From contig NW_024881535.1 in the NCBI RefSeq assembly GCF_019059575.1, positions 868,001-932,000 on the forward strand: a stretch of DNA of 64,000 nt. Direction: 5' to 3'. This document shows, piece after piece, positions 51,120 to 62,741 of this stretch; position 1 is the first letter of the stretch; each line of letters starts with the position of its first letter. The position numbers and the translations under genes were made by a program. Source of the DNA: Amphibalanus amphitrite (Eukaryota; Arthropoda; Thecostraca; Balanomorpha; Balanidae). The notes under the pieces are model-generated. The model saw only the letters and a program-made list of their open reading frames with translations, searched no databases and was not told the origin of the DNA.

Positions 51120-51917
51120 CAGGGTGATCCAAAAAAAATTGGAACCCCTAACTTAAAATGTCTGTAAGTCAGGAAATTTTCACTTGATTGATAAATTTCA
51201 AACACCATTAGAAAGAGCGTTCAATTCTCTATAAGACCAAGATGATTGTACTTACTTATTATTATTAATATTGCCCTAGACATATGCCTATAAAATTTGT
51301 GTCACGAAACTCAGTGAAACGGTTTTGAACATTATGCGCAAATCAGTGATTGGCGGTTTGCTGTTCTGATTTGCTGTTCTGCTTGTTGGAGGTTCATCAA
51401 TAAAAATAGCTCATTCACGTGCTATTGTAAGGAAAGGAAAGGCTGACAGCCTGCTGGGACCAGTTGTCCCAGAGACTGCTGGCCCGCGCAGTCGGAGCTG
51501 TCCCCAAGCAACTGCAGGCCTGCGGGACGGCCCCCGGAGCTCGCGTTGAGCACATGCTGTGATGAACAGCGGAAGTTAGGACGCGTGTATCTGTTCTACT
51601 GTGTGCTTCTGTGTTAACTTTTATGAAATAAAACTGAATTTGGAAGTGGTGTTATTCGCAAAAAGACAACAGATAGAGTGCTAACGGATTTCAGCTCATT
51701 GTTAAATTGGACGATTTCGTTTCACTCAGTTTTCTGTCGCTCATTCCAAAAGCTAATAGTGTGCCAATGCTTTACAACAAACATGCACCAATTTGACGTG
51801 ATTTTATAGAAAATTTAATGCTCTTTCTAATGGAGTTCGCAATTTGTCAATAAAATGAATACTTTCGGACTTATAGACATTTCAAGTTAGGGGTTCCAAA
51901 TTTTTTGGATCACCCTG
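51120..51917 (+). mobile_element. Mariner-like deletion derivative
   Basis: It starts CAGGGTGATCC with imperfect terminal repeats of about 115 bp and is flanked by TATA on both sides (TA target). It lies between the two lectin genes and keeps only the 3' end of a transposase frame. Confidence 0.85.
51428..51562 (+). pseudogene. Mariner transposase C-terminal remnant
   Basis: The frame reads WDQLSQRLLARAVGAVPKQL and ends GARVEHML with a TGA at 51560. This is the usual style of a mariner transposase C-terminus. All catalytic parts are missing. Confidence 0.65.
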
Positions 51918-52451
51918 TATATCACGGTTGAATGGAGCTGTAGTTCAAGGGATGATCAAAGTTATGCCCGATAAAAACCGGCCTATTTCAGCGTAAGTCG
52001 TATAGGAGTAAAATATGCTGCATGATGTGTTCTTATTGTGGTTCCTTCGATGTATGACGTCGAAACTACCATGGCTCAGCCTACCATACTCTTACCAGAT
52101 GCATATGTATGCTAATACCAGGTATTGCCGTGCCATTTCATACGTCCAGCCCCTATGAAGCTGTCCAGCAGCTACCCATTACCGATCAGCCCACCTAATA
52201 GATGGCCTGTAGGAACTGACCGCTGCTGTCAACCCTCTGGGTCTGAGAGCATCACCTGACGACTCTGCAGCGTCCGAACGGTAACCGGTGACCTGTGTGG
52301 TCAGCCGGCACCGTTACCGAGCCGCCCCCACCGCCAGCCGCCCGGTAAGCAGGTCAGGTCACCGCTGCACTGGCGGGGGTTACCCGCCCGAGAGGCAGCT
52401 CTGCAGGCGGCCAGATCACGAGAGGTGACGGCAGTCTCGGCCGTGGTCAGC
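51918..52451. other. Probable 5' region of lectin 2
   Basis: The last 200 bases become GC-rich towards the start codon at 52452. No other feature is seen. Confidence 0.35.
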
Positions 52452-55400
52452 ATGCGGCCGGCGGTGCAGCTTCTGGCCGCTTTGGCCACCTGTTTGGGAG
52501 TTGTGGGGGCCTCCACCCTGTCAAAGGTTCCAGTGGCTACTGGGAAGGGGCTGGATGATGGGGACAGCTTGGCAGCGGAACAGCAGGTAAGGGTAAAGGG
52601 TTAAAGGCGGGCTGAGTCGGATAAGCCCCGGGAAGGTAGCTCTGCTAGTGTAATTATCTGATGTTTATAAATGCAGTTTGATGATGAATAGGAGAAGAAT
52701 ACAGAACACAGGTGAAAGCAATAAACAACTTTGAGCTCAATAGTAGGTAGTAGCATATATGTGCGTTGTGTAATTTGCATGGTCACCGATAGGCAGTCAC
52801 GCTCTAAAGTGAACATCCCACTTTAACATTAGTTTTGACTTGAAATAGCCAAAATGGGGTCCCTGGCTTGCACTTACCGGTTTGAACATTCACAACATCG
52901 AGAAATGCCTCAACGCGAAAATATCTAATTTCAAAGTAGCCGCACTTTGGATTCAGAGGGGCTAATGCATTGGAATGCCCCCTTTGAATGTGTGACGTCA
53001 GCGCGCATCTAACGATTTTAAATCTTTTACTAAAACGTTTGGTAGCACGCGGTGGTATATCACATACCGGGGTTACATGAGCAAGTAAATGCGTATCAGG
53101 AACGGATTTTCCTATTCGCTCACCATTGTAGTCCGTTTGTAATGCGTATTAACTCTGCTCATGTAACCCCGAGAGTGTGGTATATGCTGCTTTGCGCGCA
53201 ACAAGTGCCGCACTTTCAGCTGCAAAACTATTGCTTCCAAATAAAGTCGCTAGGAACAGCGGAGATCCCAAACAGTAAACAAAAGTAAAAGTCTTATGTA
53301 GATTGAAAACCGGTGAATATTTTTCGGTGAAATTTGGTAGATATTCGTTTTCGCTCTTTCTGAACCGAGCGACATCAATTTCATGTCAATTCATTGACTT
53401 TTTGAAGGTGGGAGGGTTCCTTTAAGGAAATGACCTAGCGGACATCGGGCGTAAAGTTATCATTTGATTAAGCAATAAGTGTGTTATCGTGTACCTGAGA
53501 CGGGAGAACTCTGAAGCTCACATCGTTAGGCGTACAGCAAGGTTACGAGATATCTTTAAAAAAAAATATTTATTGCCAACTTCTTTACTTAGGAACGAAT
53601 TGTTTGCTGAATTATTCAATGACTGAGATATATAGCTGTCGGTCAGAGATATTTACCCCGTTTACATGAGTCAGCGAAAGTTCCGTTTAGAAAGGATTTT
53701 TTCGCTTAGCGAAAAGTGCGCGACTTTCGACTCATGTAAAGTGGTTAGCGCGGGCTAAGATTACGTGGAACGCAAATATCCGATGAATTAATTAATGTGA
53801 TCTGTCCGTTTAGAACGTCATGTCCAAACGTATTTATTGTTGTGCGACGTATGCCTATTGGTGAAGTTGGCTGAAAGTGGTCTGGGTAGAGTTTTACACT
53901 CGACTGTTAGTTAAAATGCTGATTCATTTCACATTTTTATATCTTTAAAAAATTTCAAACTCTTCAATAAGCACTCTGTAAAAAAATCGTTATTTACCAA
54001 GAAAAGCTTTCAAATAATATTCGAGTGGCAGCTGTTAATTCGTAAATAACTCAAACTTCTACTGTTGCATCTTGCACTGTAAAAATACTTGTTTTCATTT
54101 TTCGATAGTAGATAACTGTAGCCAAAAAGGGCGTTCGTGACTAGGTCACTTCTTGCAAAGTTCGGTTATACCATGAGCTCCCGGAAAAGACGAAAATTTT
54201 GCTACTTCACTTCGGCCTTTTTTGCAAACGGTGGACAATAGTTGCAAGCGACTGGTACCCCTTAGCTGGATAATCCGATTGGTTTTTCTTTTCTTTATTG
54301 AGCTATCACTACAATGTGTCGAGTGTCGAAAAACGTAAAATGCCAGTGTGCATGTATGTCTCGTTTGTGCGTCAAGCTGTATGGAATTAGCGTGCCATAT
54401 AACTAACTTAACATTGCGCACCTTAGCCCAAATAACTATGCTTCAAAAGCACATCATGGTGACAAATGTCATACAGCACATTCACCGAATGTGACGATTA
54501 ATTCTCGAGTACCTACCTACCCGAGCAAACTCAATGCCCCTGTTCGAGCCTTGGTACCCTGATGTTCACCGCCACCTCACGGATACGCGGGGTCACGCTG
54601 AGTCTACAGAAGGCACAGCATATGCATCTGGGGCTGGAGGAGGGTCACGGACTCCCTGACCGCGTTTACGTAACAAGGGACAGTTGTGTTGTGCTCTTTG
54701 ACATCAACAGTCGCTGGATGCTCTGAACAGTTTGCACGTCATTGTCATCTCCGTTCAACTTGTGTTCCACATGAACCTGTTGTCGAGCTTTCTGTATACG
54801 ACGGACCTGTCGAAAACAGTGATATTAGCATTGAGGGACGTCATGCGACATGACCCCGACAGAAATCACGGGACGGACGGTTGACGCGGAGGCATATGCC
54901 ATGTCATGTACCCCGTTTGTCCGTGTCCACAGACGAGAGCTGATGTTCCGGAGTACGTCCGACCCACGACCGTTGTGGAGCTGGCCGCTGTGCCGCCGGT
55001 CCTCCCACCACCCAGCTCACCCAGCGCCCCGACCGCTGCCTCGCGAGTCGCTCGTATCTTCCTCCCGCGCAGACAGTTCACCAAGACCTGCGTGGCAATA
55101 ACAGCCGGGTCAGATGACAACAGCGAGGCACTTGCTCAGATCCTGGAGGCCATCAACAGCAGCAAGGACATGTTGACCGCCGGCCAGGCCGCGATCCTTC
55201 AGGCGATCGCCGGAGTGAGCACCGGTGGAGGCACGGGCACGTGCGACCTCTCCGGGCTGGAGGAGGGCCAAACGACGATTATGAACCAGCTAACCACCAT
55301 CTCAATGGATCTAGAACAGCTGGATGATATTCAAGCTCTCATTGAAAGTGCTAAGAGTATGATCCTTGCCGGACAGACAGCACTTGCCACTAGCATCAGC

Positions 55401-56264
55401 GACCTGGGTGATGATATAGACATGGCAAAGACAGATATCTTAGCTGGACAGAGCACAATCATTACCGACATAGCCGGCGTGGCGACCGATATCGACATGG
55501 CCAAGACCATGCTGCTCAACGGACAAACCACCATCACCACCGACATTGCGACTCTCTCAACGGACCTCGGCATTGCCAAACAAATGATACTGGATGCCAT
55601 CGACGCCCTTTCTACAGACATCGATAACATATCAACTCTGATCGACTCGCTAAAGACGATGGTCCTGGAAGGCCAGGATGCCATCAACAATAACATTGAA
55701 AACCTGTCCACTCAGATCACGACCCTGCAGACGACGCTGGAGTCGGAGCTGACTGACATCGACAACCAGCTGGACGCCTTGGAGGCGGGCCAGCAGGAAA
55801 TCTGCGACAAGATCGAGGCACTCGACGCCAAGCTCGACACCATCATCGCCAAGCTGATGGAAGGCAGCATGGATATGTGCGATGATGGCTCTGAGCCAAT
55901 CAACGGACAGTGCTTCTTCCTATCGCCGCAGGCAGAAAACTTTGATGACGCCCGGGCTGCCTGTGAGGCCCAGGGAGGTACCCTGGCCACCATGACCGCC
56001 GACAACGCGGCGGCTCTGTACGCCCTGGCTGACATGGCGTCCAACGACAAAGTATGGATCGGTCTGACTGCCGAGAGCGGCGCCTGGGAGTGGGAGGACG
56101 GCACGGACTACCCCAGCGGCTACATGGACTGGGACGGGGGCACCGAGCCCAGTCCAGCCTCGATGCGCTGTGGAGAGGCAGAGGCTACCTCCAGCTCAGA
56201 CGGATTCTGGAACGATATCACTTGCAACGCCCAGCGGCAGTTTATCTGTTCTACCACTCCCTGA
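52452..56264 (+). CDS. Secreted coiled-coil C-type lectin 2, two exons
   Basis: Exon 1 is 52452-52586 and exon 2 is 54933-56264, joined at phase 0 by CAG|GTAAGG and GTCCACAG; the product is 488 residues. Exon 1 encodes a signal peptide (VQLLAALATCLGVVGA). After a Pro-rich linker and a CDL-x-x-LEEGQ Cys site shared with lectin 1, residues about 186-335 form six 25-residue repeats on K-x-M-I-L-x-G-Q, in the same order as lectin 1, with the fourth unit reading MILDAI in both. The C-terminal lectin domain is nearly identical in DNA to lectin 1 from GGTLATMTADNAAALYALAD onwards, except for one missing codon in G(T)AWEW. EPS and WND occupy the Ca2+ sites. Intron 1 (2.3 kb) contains repeat P copy 2. 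Probably an oligomeric extracellular lectin; the ligand cannot be told. Confidence 0.9.
52803..53427 (-). repeat. Interspersed repeat P, copy 2, with nested insertion
   Basis: Inverted relative to 46972-47493 and inside intron 1 of lectin 2. It is interrupted at about 53062-53175 by a small element with ends GGGGTTACATGAGCA / TGCTCATGTAACCCC. Confidence 0.7.
53656..53745. repeat. Short inverted-repeat unit, CGTTTACATGAGTC ends
   Basis: ACATGAGTCAGCGAAAG faces CTTTCGACTCATGT about 90 bases on, with an inner TTTTTTCGCTTAGCGAAAAG hairpin. The ends resemble the insertion at 53067-53173, so it is likely a related MITE. Confidence 0.55.
53746..54932. other. Rest of lectin 2 intron 1
   Basis: AT-rich sequence, nothing recognised up to the acceptor GTCCACAG (54925-54932). 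Confidence 0.45.
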
Positions 56265-56359
56265 GGTCAGCAGGTCAGCACTCGTTACGGGCACAGTGAC
56301 GTCTTCAGCCCGACATGTTAAAAGCACTGAGCTGATGGCTGCCATGTCGCTTTTCTACA

Positions 56360-56945
56360 GGGTGACACAAAAAAAGGTCATCACCAAATTTCGAATAACT
56401 TCGGAAGTTTTATTCAGATCATCACCAAACTTCGGCCCCTTAAGGTCACACCTATGTAGCATACATCCACCAAGTTTCAAGTCTTCACTACGAATACTTT
56501 TAGTACAGTGTGTGTTTTACTGACGATCCACAATGTGCTCCAGGTGAGCGCCACGGCGCTGCAGGGCGTAGGCACACTTGCATCCGGCGGGCAAAGTTGT
56601 CGATAACCCGATGGCTGTGCACTTTACAGAGTGCAATGGCCTCTGGAGACAGTGCTCAGGGGGTGTGCTACCCCTGAAACGTTATTATTATCGGGTTATC
56701 GACAACTTTGCCCGCCGGATGCAGGTGTGCCTACGCCCTGCAGCGCCGGGGCGCTCACCTGGAGCACATTGTGGAGCGTCCGTAAAACACACACTGTACT
56801 AAAAGTATTCGTAGTGAAGACTTGAAACTTGGTGGATGTCTGCTACATAGGTGTGACCTTAAGTGGCCGAAGTTTGGTGATGATCTGAATAAAACTTCCG
56901 AAGTTATTTGAATTTTGGTGATGACCGTTTTTTTGTGTCACCCGT
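56360..56945. mobile_element. Palindromic mariner-like element 2
   Basis: Two arms of about 280 bp (56360-56640 and about 56690-56945) are near-perfect inverted copies starting CAGGGTGACACAAAAAAAGG. Each arm encodes transposase C-terminal-like sequence (VIDNFARRMQVCL) pointing outward. The loop is only about 50 bp. It lies 95 bp after the lectin 2 stop codon. Confidence 0.75.
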
Positions 56946-57588
56946 GTCCCCTGTATGTCACCCTGTTTTGTGTGTATGTGTCAAAGGCGTGTGATAGTTG
57001 TGGTTTGATGACGTGTTAGCACGTCTGGTGATCGGTAGTATTTATTTACATTATGTCTGTAGTGACGTTGAAGTTTGTATGAGAATGAGGAATTGCATTA
57101 TGAGACTCGCACAAGGGCGTGATGAGAATATTTTGGAAGGCTCTCTGTGTAAGAAACGCGCATTTGTGAGGGAATAAATTATTTATTGATTCGTTTGTAT
57201 TATGTCAGTAATATTCAGTGATCTCGAACAGATAAGTGACAGCTAACAAAGTAAAGAAACTCAAGCGCAGAACAGAAACATTGCAATATAGCCAAGAAGT
57301 CTATATTATTTATGATTCAAAATTTCAAAGCAAAAACATTTTTTCACGGTAGTAAGAATAGTTCATCGTAGGAGAGCTTAGCATTAATACCCGCTGAGAA
57401 ACGAGTTAAAGTAAATGGAGCTCAGTACCTATGTACATCAAGCTTCAATGCATGTAAAAAGGCGAATAACGTTCAAATAACGTATCATAAAATCTCGTCA
57501 ACCAAAGAAACACTGATACCGGAGTGCACTCTTGCGAAAATCTTAATAGCTCACCGATCAATGATGATGCAGATTTCAGGCTCTTTAA
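56946..57588. other. Lectin 2 downstream region
   Basis: AATAAA at 57173-57178 is a candidate poly(A) signal, but a distant one. No gene is recognised. Confidence 0.4.
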
Positions 57589-59190
57589 CCCGGCCGGGCC
57601 CGGGGGTAATCCCAACCACCGCAGCCCGGGGGGGGGCGTTTTTCGCCCCCCCCCCCTCCCTGTCTAACTCCGTAAATAAGGGAGCTACGGAAGCAAAAGG
57701 GATACCAAACGAAAGGTCCTCACGAGTGACGAGACGATTCTAAAGCACCTAAAATTTTTGACCCCAGGTCAATTTTCAAGGTCAGAGGTCAAGGTCAAAG
57801 GCAAAAACCGGCACACGTGTAGTGATCTCAAAGTAAGCGTTCTAGAGGACGGCAGGATGTATAAAACCGGCAAAATTGGGTGTCAAACAACAGAAGAGAA
57901 TCTGAGTATTCCGTAAAAATGCTCAAAATTAAAGATCAAGGTCAAGCTCATGCTCAACATTGACCTCAAACATTGCACTTTTTCGTACATCTTGCGTGTT
58001 AATTTCCAATATGTTTTGAAATGTTTTGAGGCTTATCAGGTCCCTATTTGTGGTTCATCTTACGAAACAAGGCTGCTCAAAGGTCAAGGTCACAGAAGAG
58101 TATCCTTGCCAGAGGCCATTTCACTGATTCAAGCTTAGCTAGTAATAATAAATAAGACAATTTTGCCATCCGGTGGCTCTAAATGAAGGAAAAGAGGAAA
58201 ATAGGTTCCAGATTCGTGATCAGCGGGTGCGAATGCATCATTAACGACCTTTCATGTGTCAAGGTCAACCAAAGGTCATTCGAGGTCACATGAGGTCAAT
58301 ATAAAAAAATCCGTAAAAATGCTCAAAATTAAAGATCAAGGTCAAGCTCATGCTCAACATTGACCTCAAACTTTGCACTTTTTCGTACATCTTGCGTGTT
58401 AATTTCCAATATGTTTTGAAATGTTTTGAGGCTATCAGGTCCCTATTTGTGGTTCATCTTACGAAACAAGGCTGCTCAAAGGTCAAGGTTACAGAAGAGT
58501 ATCCTTGCCAGAGGCCATTTCACTGATTCAAGCTTAGCTAGTAATAATAAATAAGACAATTTTGCCATCCGGAGGCTCTAAATGAAGGATTAGAGGAAAA
58601 TAGGTTCCAGATTCGTGATCAGCGGGTGCGAATGCATCATTAACGACCTTTCATGTGTCAAGGTCAACCAAAGGTCATTCGAGGTCACATGAGGTCAATA
58701 TAAAACTTTACCTTTTCCAAACAAAATATATAGGTATCATTTGACGCTGCTTGACAAGGCAAATGCGATAGTACCACTGCCGTAGCTCTAGGGTCATTTT
58801 TATCGAAGTTATTTGCGAAAAACTAAAACCATATTTCGAGATCCTTGCCCTGACCTCTGACCTCAGGTCACCAAAATATTTTTTCTATTTTTCTCTAGGT
58901 CTAACGCTACACAAAGTGCTCGTAATTTGTCTTTATCTCTAAAACTCTATTTTTAGCAGCTATTTGAAGTTCGCGTCTGTGACGCCGAAGTTTGCCGTGC
59001 AGGGGTCTAGAAAAATCGACCCTGTAACGTCATCTAGGGGGCTAGGCCCACATTTTTTACTTCAGAAGATGTCAAATTGATGGGAGAAAAGCTACTGAAA
59101 GTTTCGCTTTCTTATTCTTAAGCGTTCAGGAGCTATCACAAATATTCGCCAAGGGGGGGGGGGCGAAAAACGCCCCCGGGCCCGCGAGGG
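57589..59190 (+). mobile_element. TTAA-target MITE, copy K (fourth family)
   Basis: It begins CCCGGCCGGGCCCGGGGG and ends GGGCCCGCGAGGG between TTAA at 57585-57588 and 59191-59194. G/C runs lie inside both ends and AGGTCA motifs fill the interior. A 400-bp segment is tandemly duplicated (57911-58310 and 58311-58709). Confidence 0.82.
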
Positions 59191-59304
59191 TTAATTAGTC
59201 TAAGTGCCATTATAATTACTTTACTTTTGCACCTAGTTGATTCAAATATCGGCTTGTACCATGCCTTTCTTCATGAAGTAGGACACCACTACATAACACA
59301 ATAT

Positions 59305-61585
59305 TAGTAGTAGTAGTAGTAGTTTATTGACACAGTCTTAGGTACTAGATGGATAAAACCCAGAAGACAAGTGTCCATTAAAACAGATCATATACAAAAC
59401 ATATTAAAACCGTCAAACATTTCATACAGAGAACCAGCGTCAATTAAAACTATACCTAAACACCACGTTAAAATCCGTCGCGTCATACGTTCTCACATGC
59501 CAGCAAAACTCTCTGAGAGTATATGGCCAAATCATTTGGACTACTTTTCATTAAGCTTGCCAAACTATCAAAGCTCAGCATTGTAAAATTTCTCCTAAGT
59601 GGCTCAGTGATTGGGCAGTCCAAAAGCACATGCGCCTCTGTTTGCACACCGAGCCGACAGGAGCATAGCCTCTCTTCTGTTGGGATTCTAGCCCACCTCC
59701 CTGTTTCTATCCTAAGGCGGTGTGAGCATAGCCTTAGTCGTGTAAATGCTGTACGAGCCCGTTCTGAAACATTGTTAGTATAAATCGGGTGAACCGTAAA
59801 ATCATTATTAAAATCGATGTATGTTTTTCTCCTGGAAGATTCAGACCCTGTTATTTTCATGTGTATGTTTTAAAGGCTCCGCTCGCGAATGGACCCTGGT
59901 GTTTCTCTCATAATATTACCGATATATGAGCTCGCGGCTGTGTTTGCCTGCCTGTTCAGTTGCATGGCAAAGTGAGCTGGGCTGCCCACAAAATCAGATC
60001 GGCTTGTGAGCTTCCTCAGAAAGGAAATTTGAATTTCCTGGACCACTGCTTTGCCGTCTGGGGAAGCTAACTCTGCATGTACTAAGTCGTTGCAGGTTTG
60101 GCTTCTTACAGATAATAATTGCTTTTGAGCCGTTAATATTGGGGAGATCACTGCTTGGAGGTTGTTGCACAACCAGCTCTCGCAGCCATACAAAACTGTG
60201 CTGCTCAAAGCACTCTCAAAAACTAATTTCTTTACTGAAAACGGAGCTTCACTGTTTTTCTTTAAAAAGGAACCGAACTTGATCAAGTGACTCCGTTTCA
60301 TGTCTATGTTTGTTTTCACTTGATCAGACAATCGGGCATTCATTATTTGAGAGCCTAAATACACGTACTTTTCCACATGTCCTATAACAATGTGATCGTT
60401 ATAAAACGGAACATCATCGTTGCTATTTACTGTCATAAACTTTGATTTTTCGGGATGAATCTCCATATCGATATTCTTCGCTGCCCGAATCAAAAGCGAT
60501 AGTTTTTTGTCTAAAGCTTTTCTGGACGTTGCTAGGACGACTGTGTCGTCCATGAATAATAGACAATGCAGGTTTTTTAAATACGTGTCGTTACCAAATT
60601 CTTTCAAAGCCCTGATGGTGCTGTTAATGTAAAAAGTAAACATAGAGCAGCTGTTTGCCGCTCTCTGTTTTACTCCCGTAGTTGATTTGAAGCAAACGTT
60701 TCCTAACACGTTCTTGGTGTCTGTTAAACTACTCGCAATAGCTCGGAGATACCTTTTGCCACAGCCGTGATCTACTAGTTTCTGAAGAAGGGTCTTTCGA
60801 TTAACCTTGTCGTAGGCTTTTACATAGTCTATGTAGGCTATATACAGCACTTGCTTTGTTTTTCTTGCATATTCAATAAGTAGCCGTAGTGTAAACAACT
60901 GTTCAGCACAGCCCTTACCTACACAGCCTCCCGCTTGTTCATCATCAGGTCTGAACCAGCTATTGAATCGGCTGTTAAGTACACTTTCATAAATTTTTAC
61001 TAGAGCCCCTTGTATGCTAATACCACGGTAATTATTTGTATCACTCGGGCTGCCTTTTTTAAAAATCATAAAAATCTTTGCATATGACCATTGATCGGGG
61101 TATTCACCTGAGAAAACTAAATTGAACAAAACCGTTAAAATATCCAACCATTCGCTTGATAGGAGTTTGAAAATCCCCGGAGGTACACCATCGATTCCTG
61201 CTGCTTTATTTCTATGCAATTTTCTAATCGCTGCATTGACCTCGGCCGGTGTGATTGGGTCGTCCAGAACGGGCACGTACATATCTGAATTCGGAATTTC
61301 CATGTCAGTATACCCGGTGGGTGGGTTCAGTAGCTTCTCGAAATGTTGTCGAAAATCTTCATCGCTTGGTTTGTTCCTTTGGTCTCCTTTATACTCGAAA
61401 TCTCCTTTCCAGTTAATTGAGGACCAAATTAACTTTGGATCATTTTTAGCGACTAATACCTGCCACCGCGCATGTGCATCGCTAATGGCTGTTGCTGGAG
61501 CACGATCGTCCACATGATTAGTCTGCCCCGCACGTTTACAAGCGTTGTACAGTACCTCGCTGAGTCTACTTACTCAGTTCGCTAG
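59305..61585 (-). mobile_element. 5'-truncated non-LTR retrotransposon (LINE)
   Basis: The coding remnant on the minus strand is followed by an AATAAA and a (TAC)n tail (59306-59323), the usual LINE 3' layout. The 5' end is lost near 61580, leaving no endonuclease domain. Clade is not assigned. Confidence 0.85.
59483..61513 (-). pseudogene. LINE reverse transcriptase, truncated, one in-frame stop
   Basis: The 547-residue frame (61513-59870) has the RT motifs in order: NKAAGIDGVPPG at 102-113, NYRGIS at 161-166, motif A YIDYVKAYD at 227-235 with both Asp, GVKQ at 280-283 and motif C FMDD at 320-323. The frame stays open upstream to about 61580 before a stop. After a TAA at 59870 the sequence continues in the same frame for 125 codons with a C-terminal zinc-like CSC...H...C segment. 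The endonuclease domain is absent. The element is dead, but the RT core is otherwise well kept. Confidence 0.88.
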
Positions 61586-62215
61586 CTGGGTTGTCCCCGC
61601 CAGCCAGCCCCGCTCCGTTCTGGTTCCACCAGGAAACCGGGTCCGGTATTACATGAGACTGTCCCGGTCCAAAATAGCCATATGTGATGAAGTAGAGATG
61701 GGCAATAAAAAGAACGCTGTAATCCCTTATTCACGGATGCGCCAGATGCTGCCTACATAATGTGGCACCTTTTGTGCACACGGCCTGCCTTGCTCATGTA
61801 TCATGGGATCTTGATGCATAAATTTCCGAAGGAGCTCGACAACTGTACTGACTCCAGGATGTCATGTAAAAACACCTGATCAAATGATTAAAATTGACAC
61901 AGATGAGCCAACGTACGTTTGTGACGCAATTCGATGAAGAAAAAGAGGCTGTCACTAAAAAAATGTTGCTCATTCTACTGCAAAAAGAAAGGTGTACCAT
62001 CAAACAATTACGAACCCAAGAAAATAGAAAATAAATGAAATAAACTCCTACAATTTCTTGCCTAGGTAGTAGGTAGGTACACTGTGCGCAGTATCATTGA
62101 TAAACTCCACTCACGCTAAAACCCTTCTGCAGTTACACAGCCGAGCCATTTTTCACGAGCCCAATGGCATGGTAATCGGTGCAGCTCGCTGTTTCCACTG
62201 TGCCGGTTAGGTCGA
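61586..62215. other. Intergenic, nothing recognised
   Basis: No family motif or clear repeat is seen. Confidence 0.4.
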
Positions 62216-62289
62216 TTGGGTCGTGCGGGTCGCCTCAGGATGGAAGTGTCCGCCGGGGGGTCCGGTGAGCTGCAGCAGGACCAGTCACG

Positions 62290-62648
62290 GTCAGACGGTC
62301 AAGTCTGGTGTCAGTTGCTCGGTGTCCGTGTGTCAGCTGTTTGGTGTCAGGTGTCAGATGTCGGCTGTCAGCTGCGTCAGGTGCCAGCTGTTCGGTCATC
62401 GGTGTCAATGTGTCAGCTGTTCGGTGTCAGTGTGTTAGCTGCCAGCTGTTGGGTATCAGTGTGTTAGCTGTTTGGTGTCAGGTGTCAGCTGTTGGGTGTC
62501 AGTGTGCTAGCTGTTTGGTGTCAGAGTGTCAGCTGTTGTGTGTCAAGTGTGCCAGGTGCCAGTTGCTGGGTGTCAATATGTTCGGTGTCAGGTGTCAGCT
62601 GCTTGGTGTCAGGGTGTCAGGTGCCAGCTGCTGGGTGTCAGTGTGCAG
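62290..62648 (+). repeat. Minisatellite of GGTGTCAGCTGTT units
   Basis: About 360 bases of TGTCAGCTGTTGGGTGTCAG-type units of variable length. Frames with CQLFGVS repeats are products of the repeat. It ends CAG|GTAAGT, which resembles a splice donor. Confidence 0.85.
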
Positions 62649-62741
62649 GTAAGTTTTAGCATTCTGATTAGATGTGACGATCTTTTTCAAAGGCGTTGGA
62701 TGGACACTACTCAGTAGTCATGCTCGTTATTACTTTTTTAA

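Noticed and set aside
54906-54932. Met at 54906 as the start of lectin 2
   Set aside because: The first nine codons are intron ending GTCCACAG; exon 1 at 52452 gives a signal peptide in phase.
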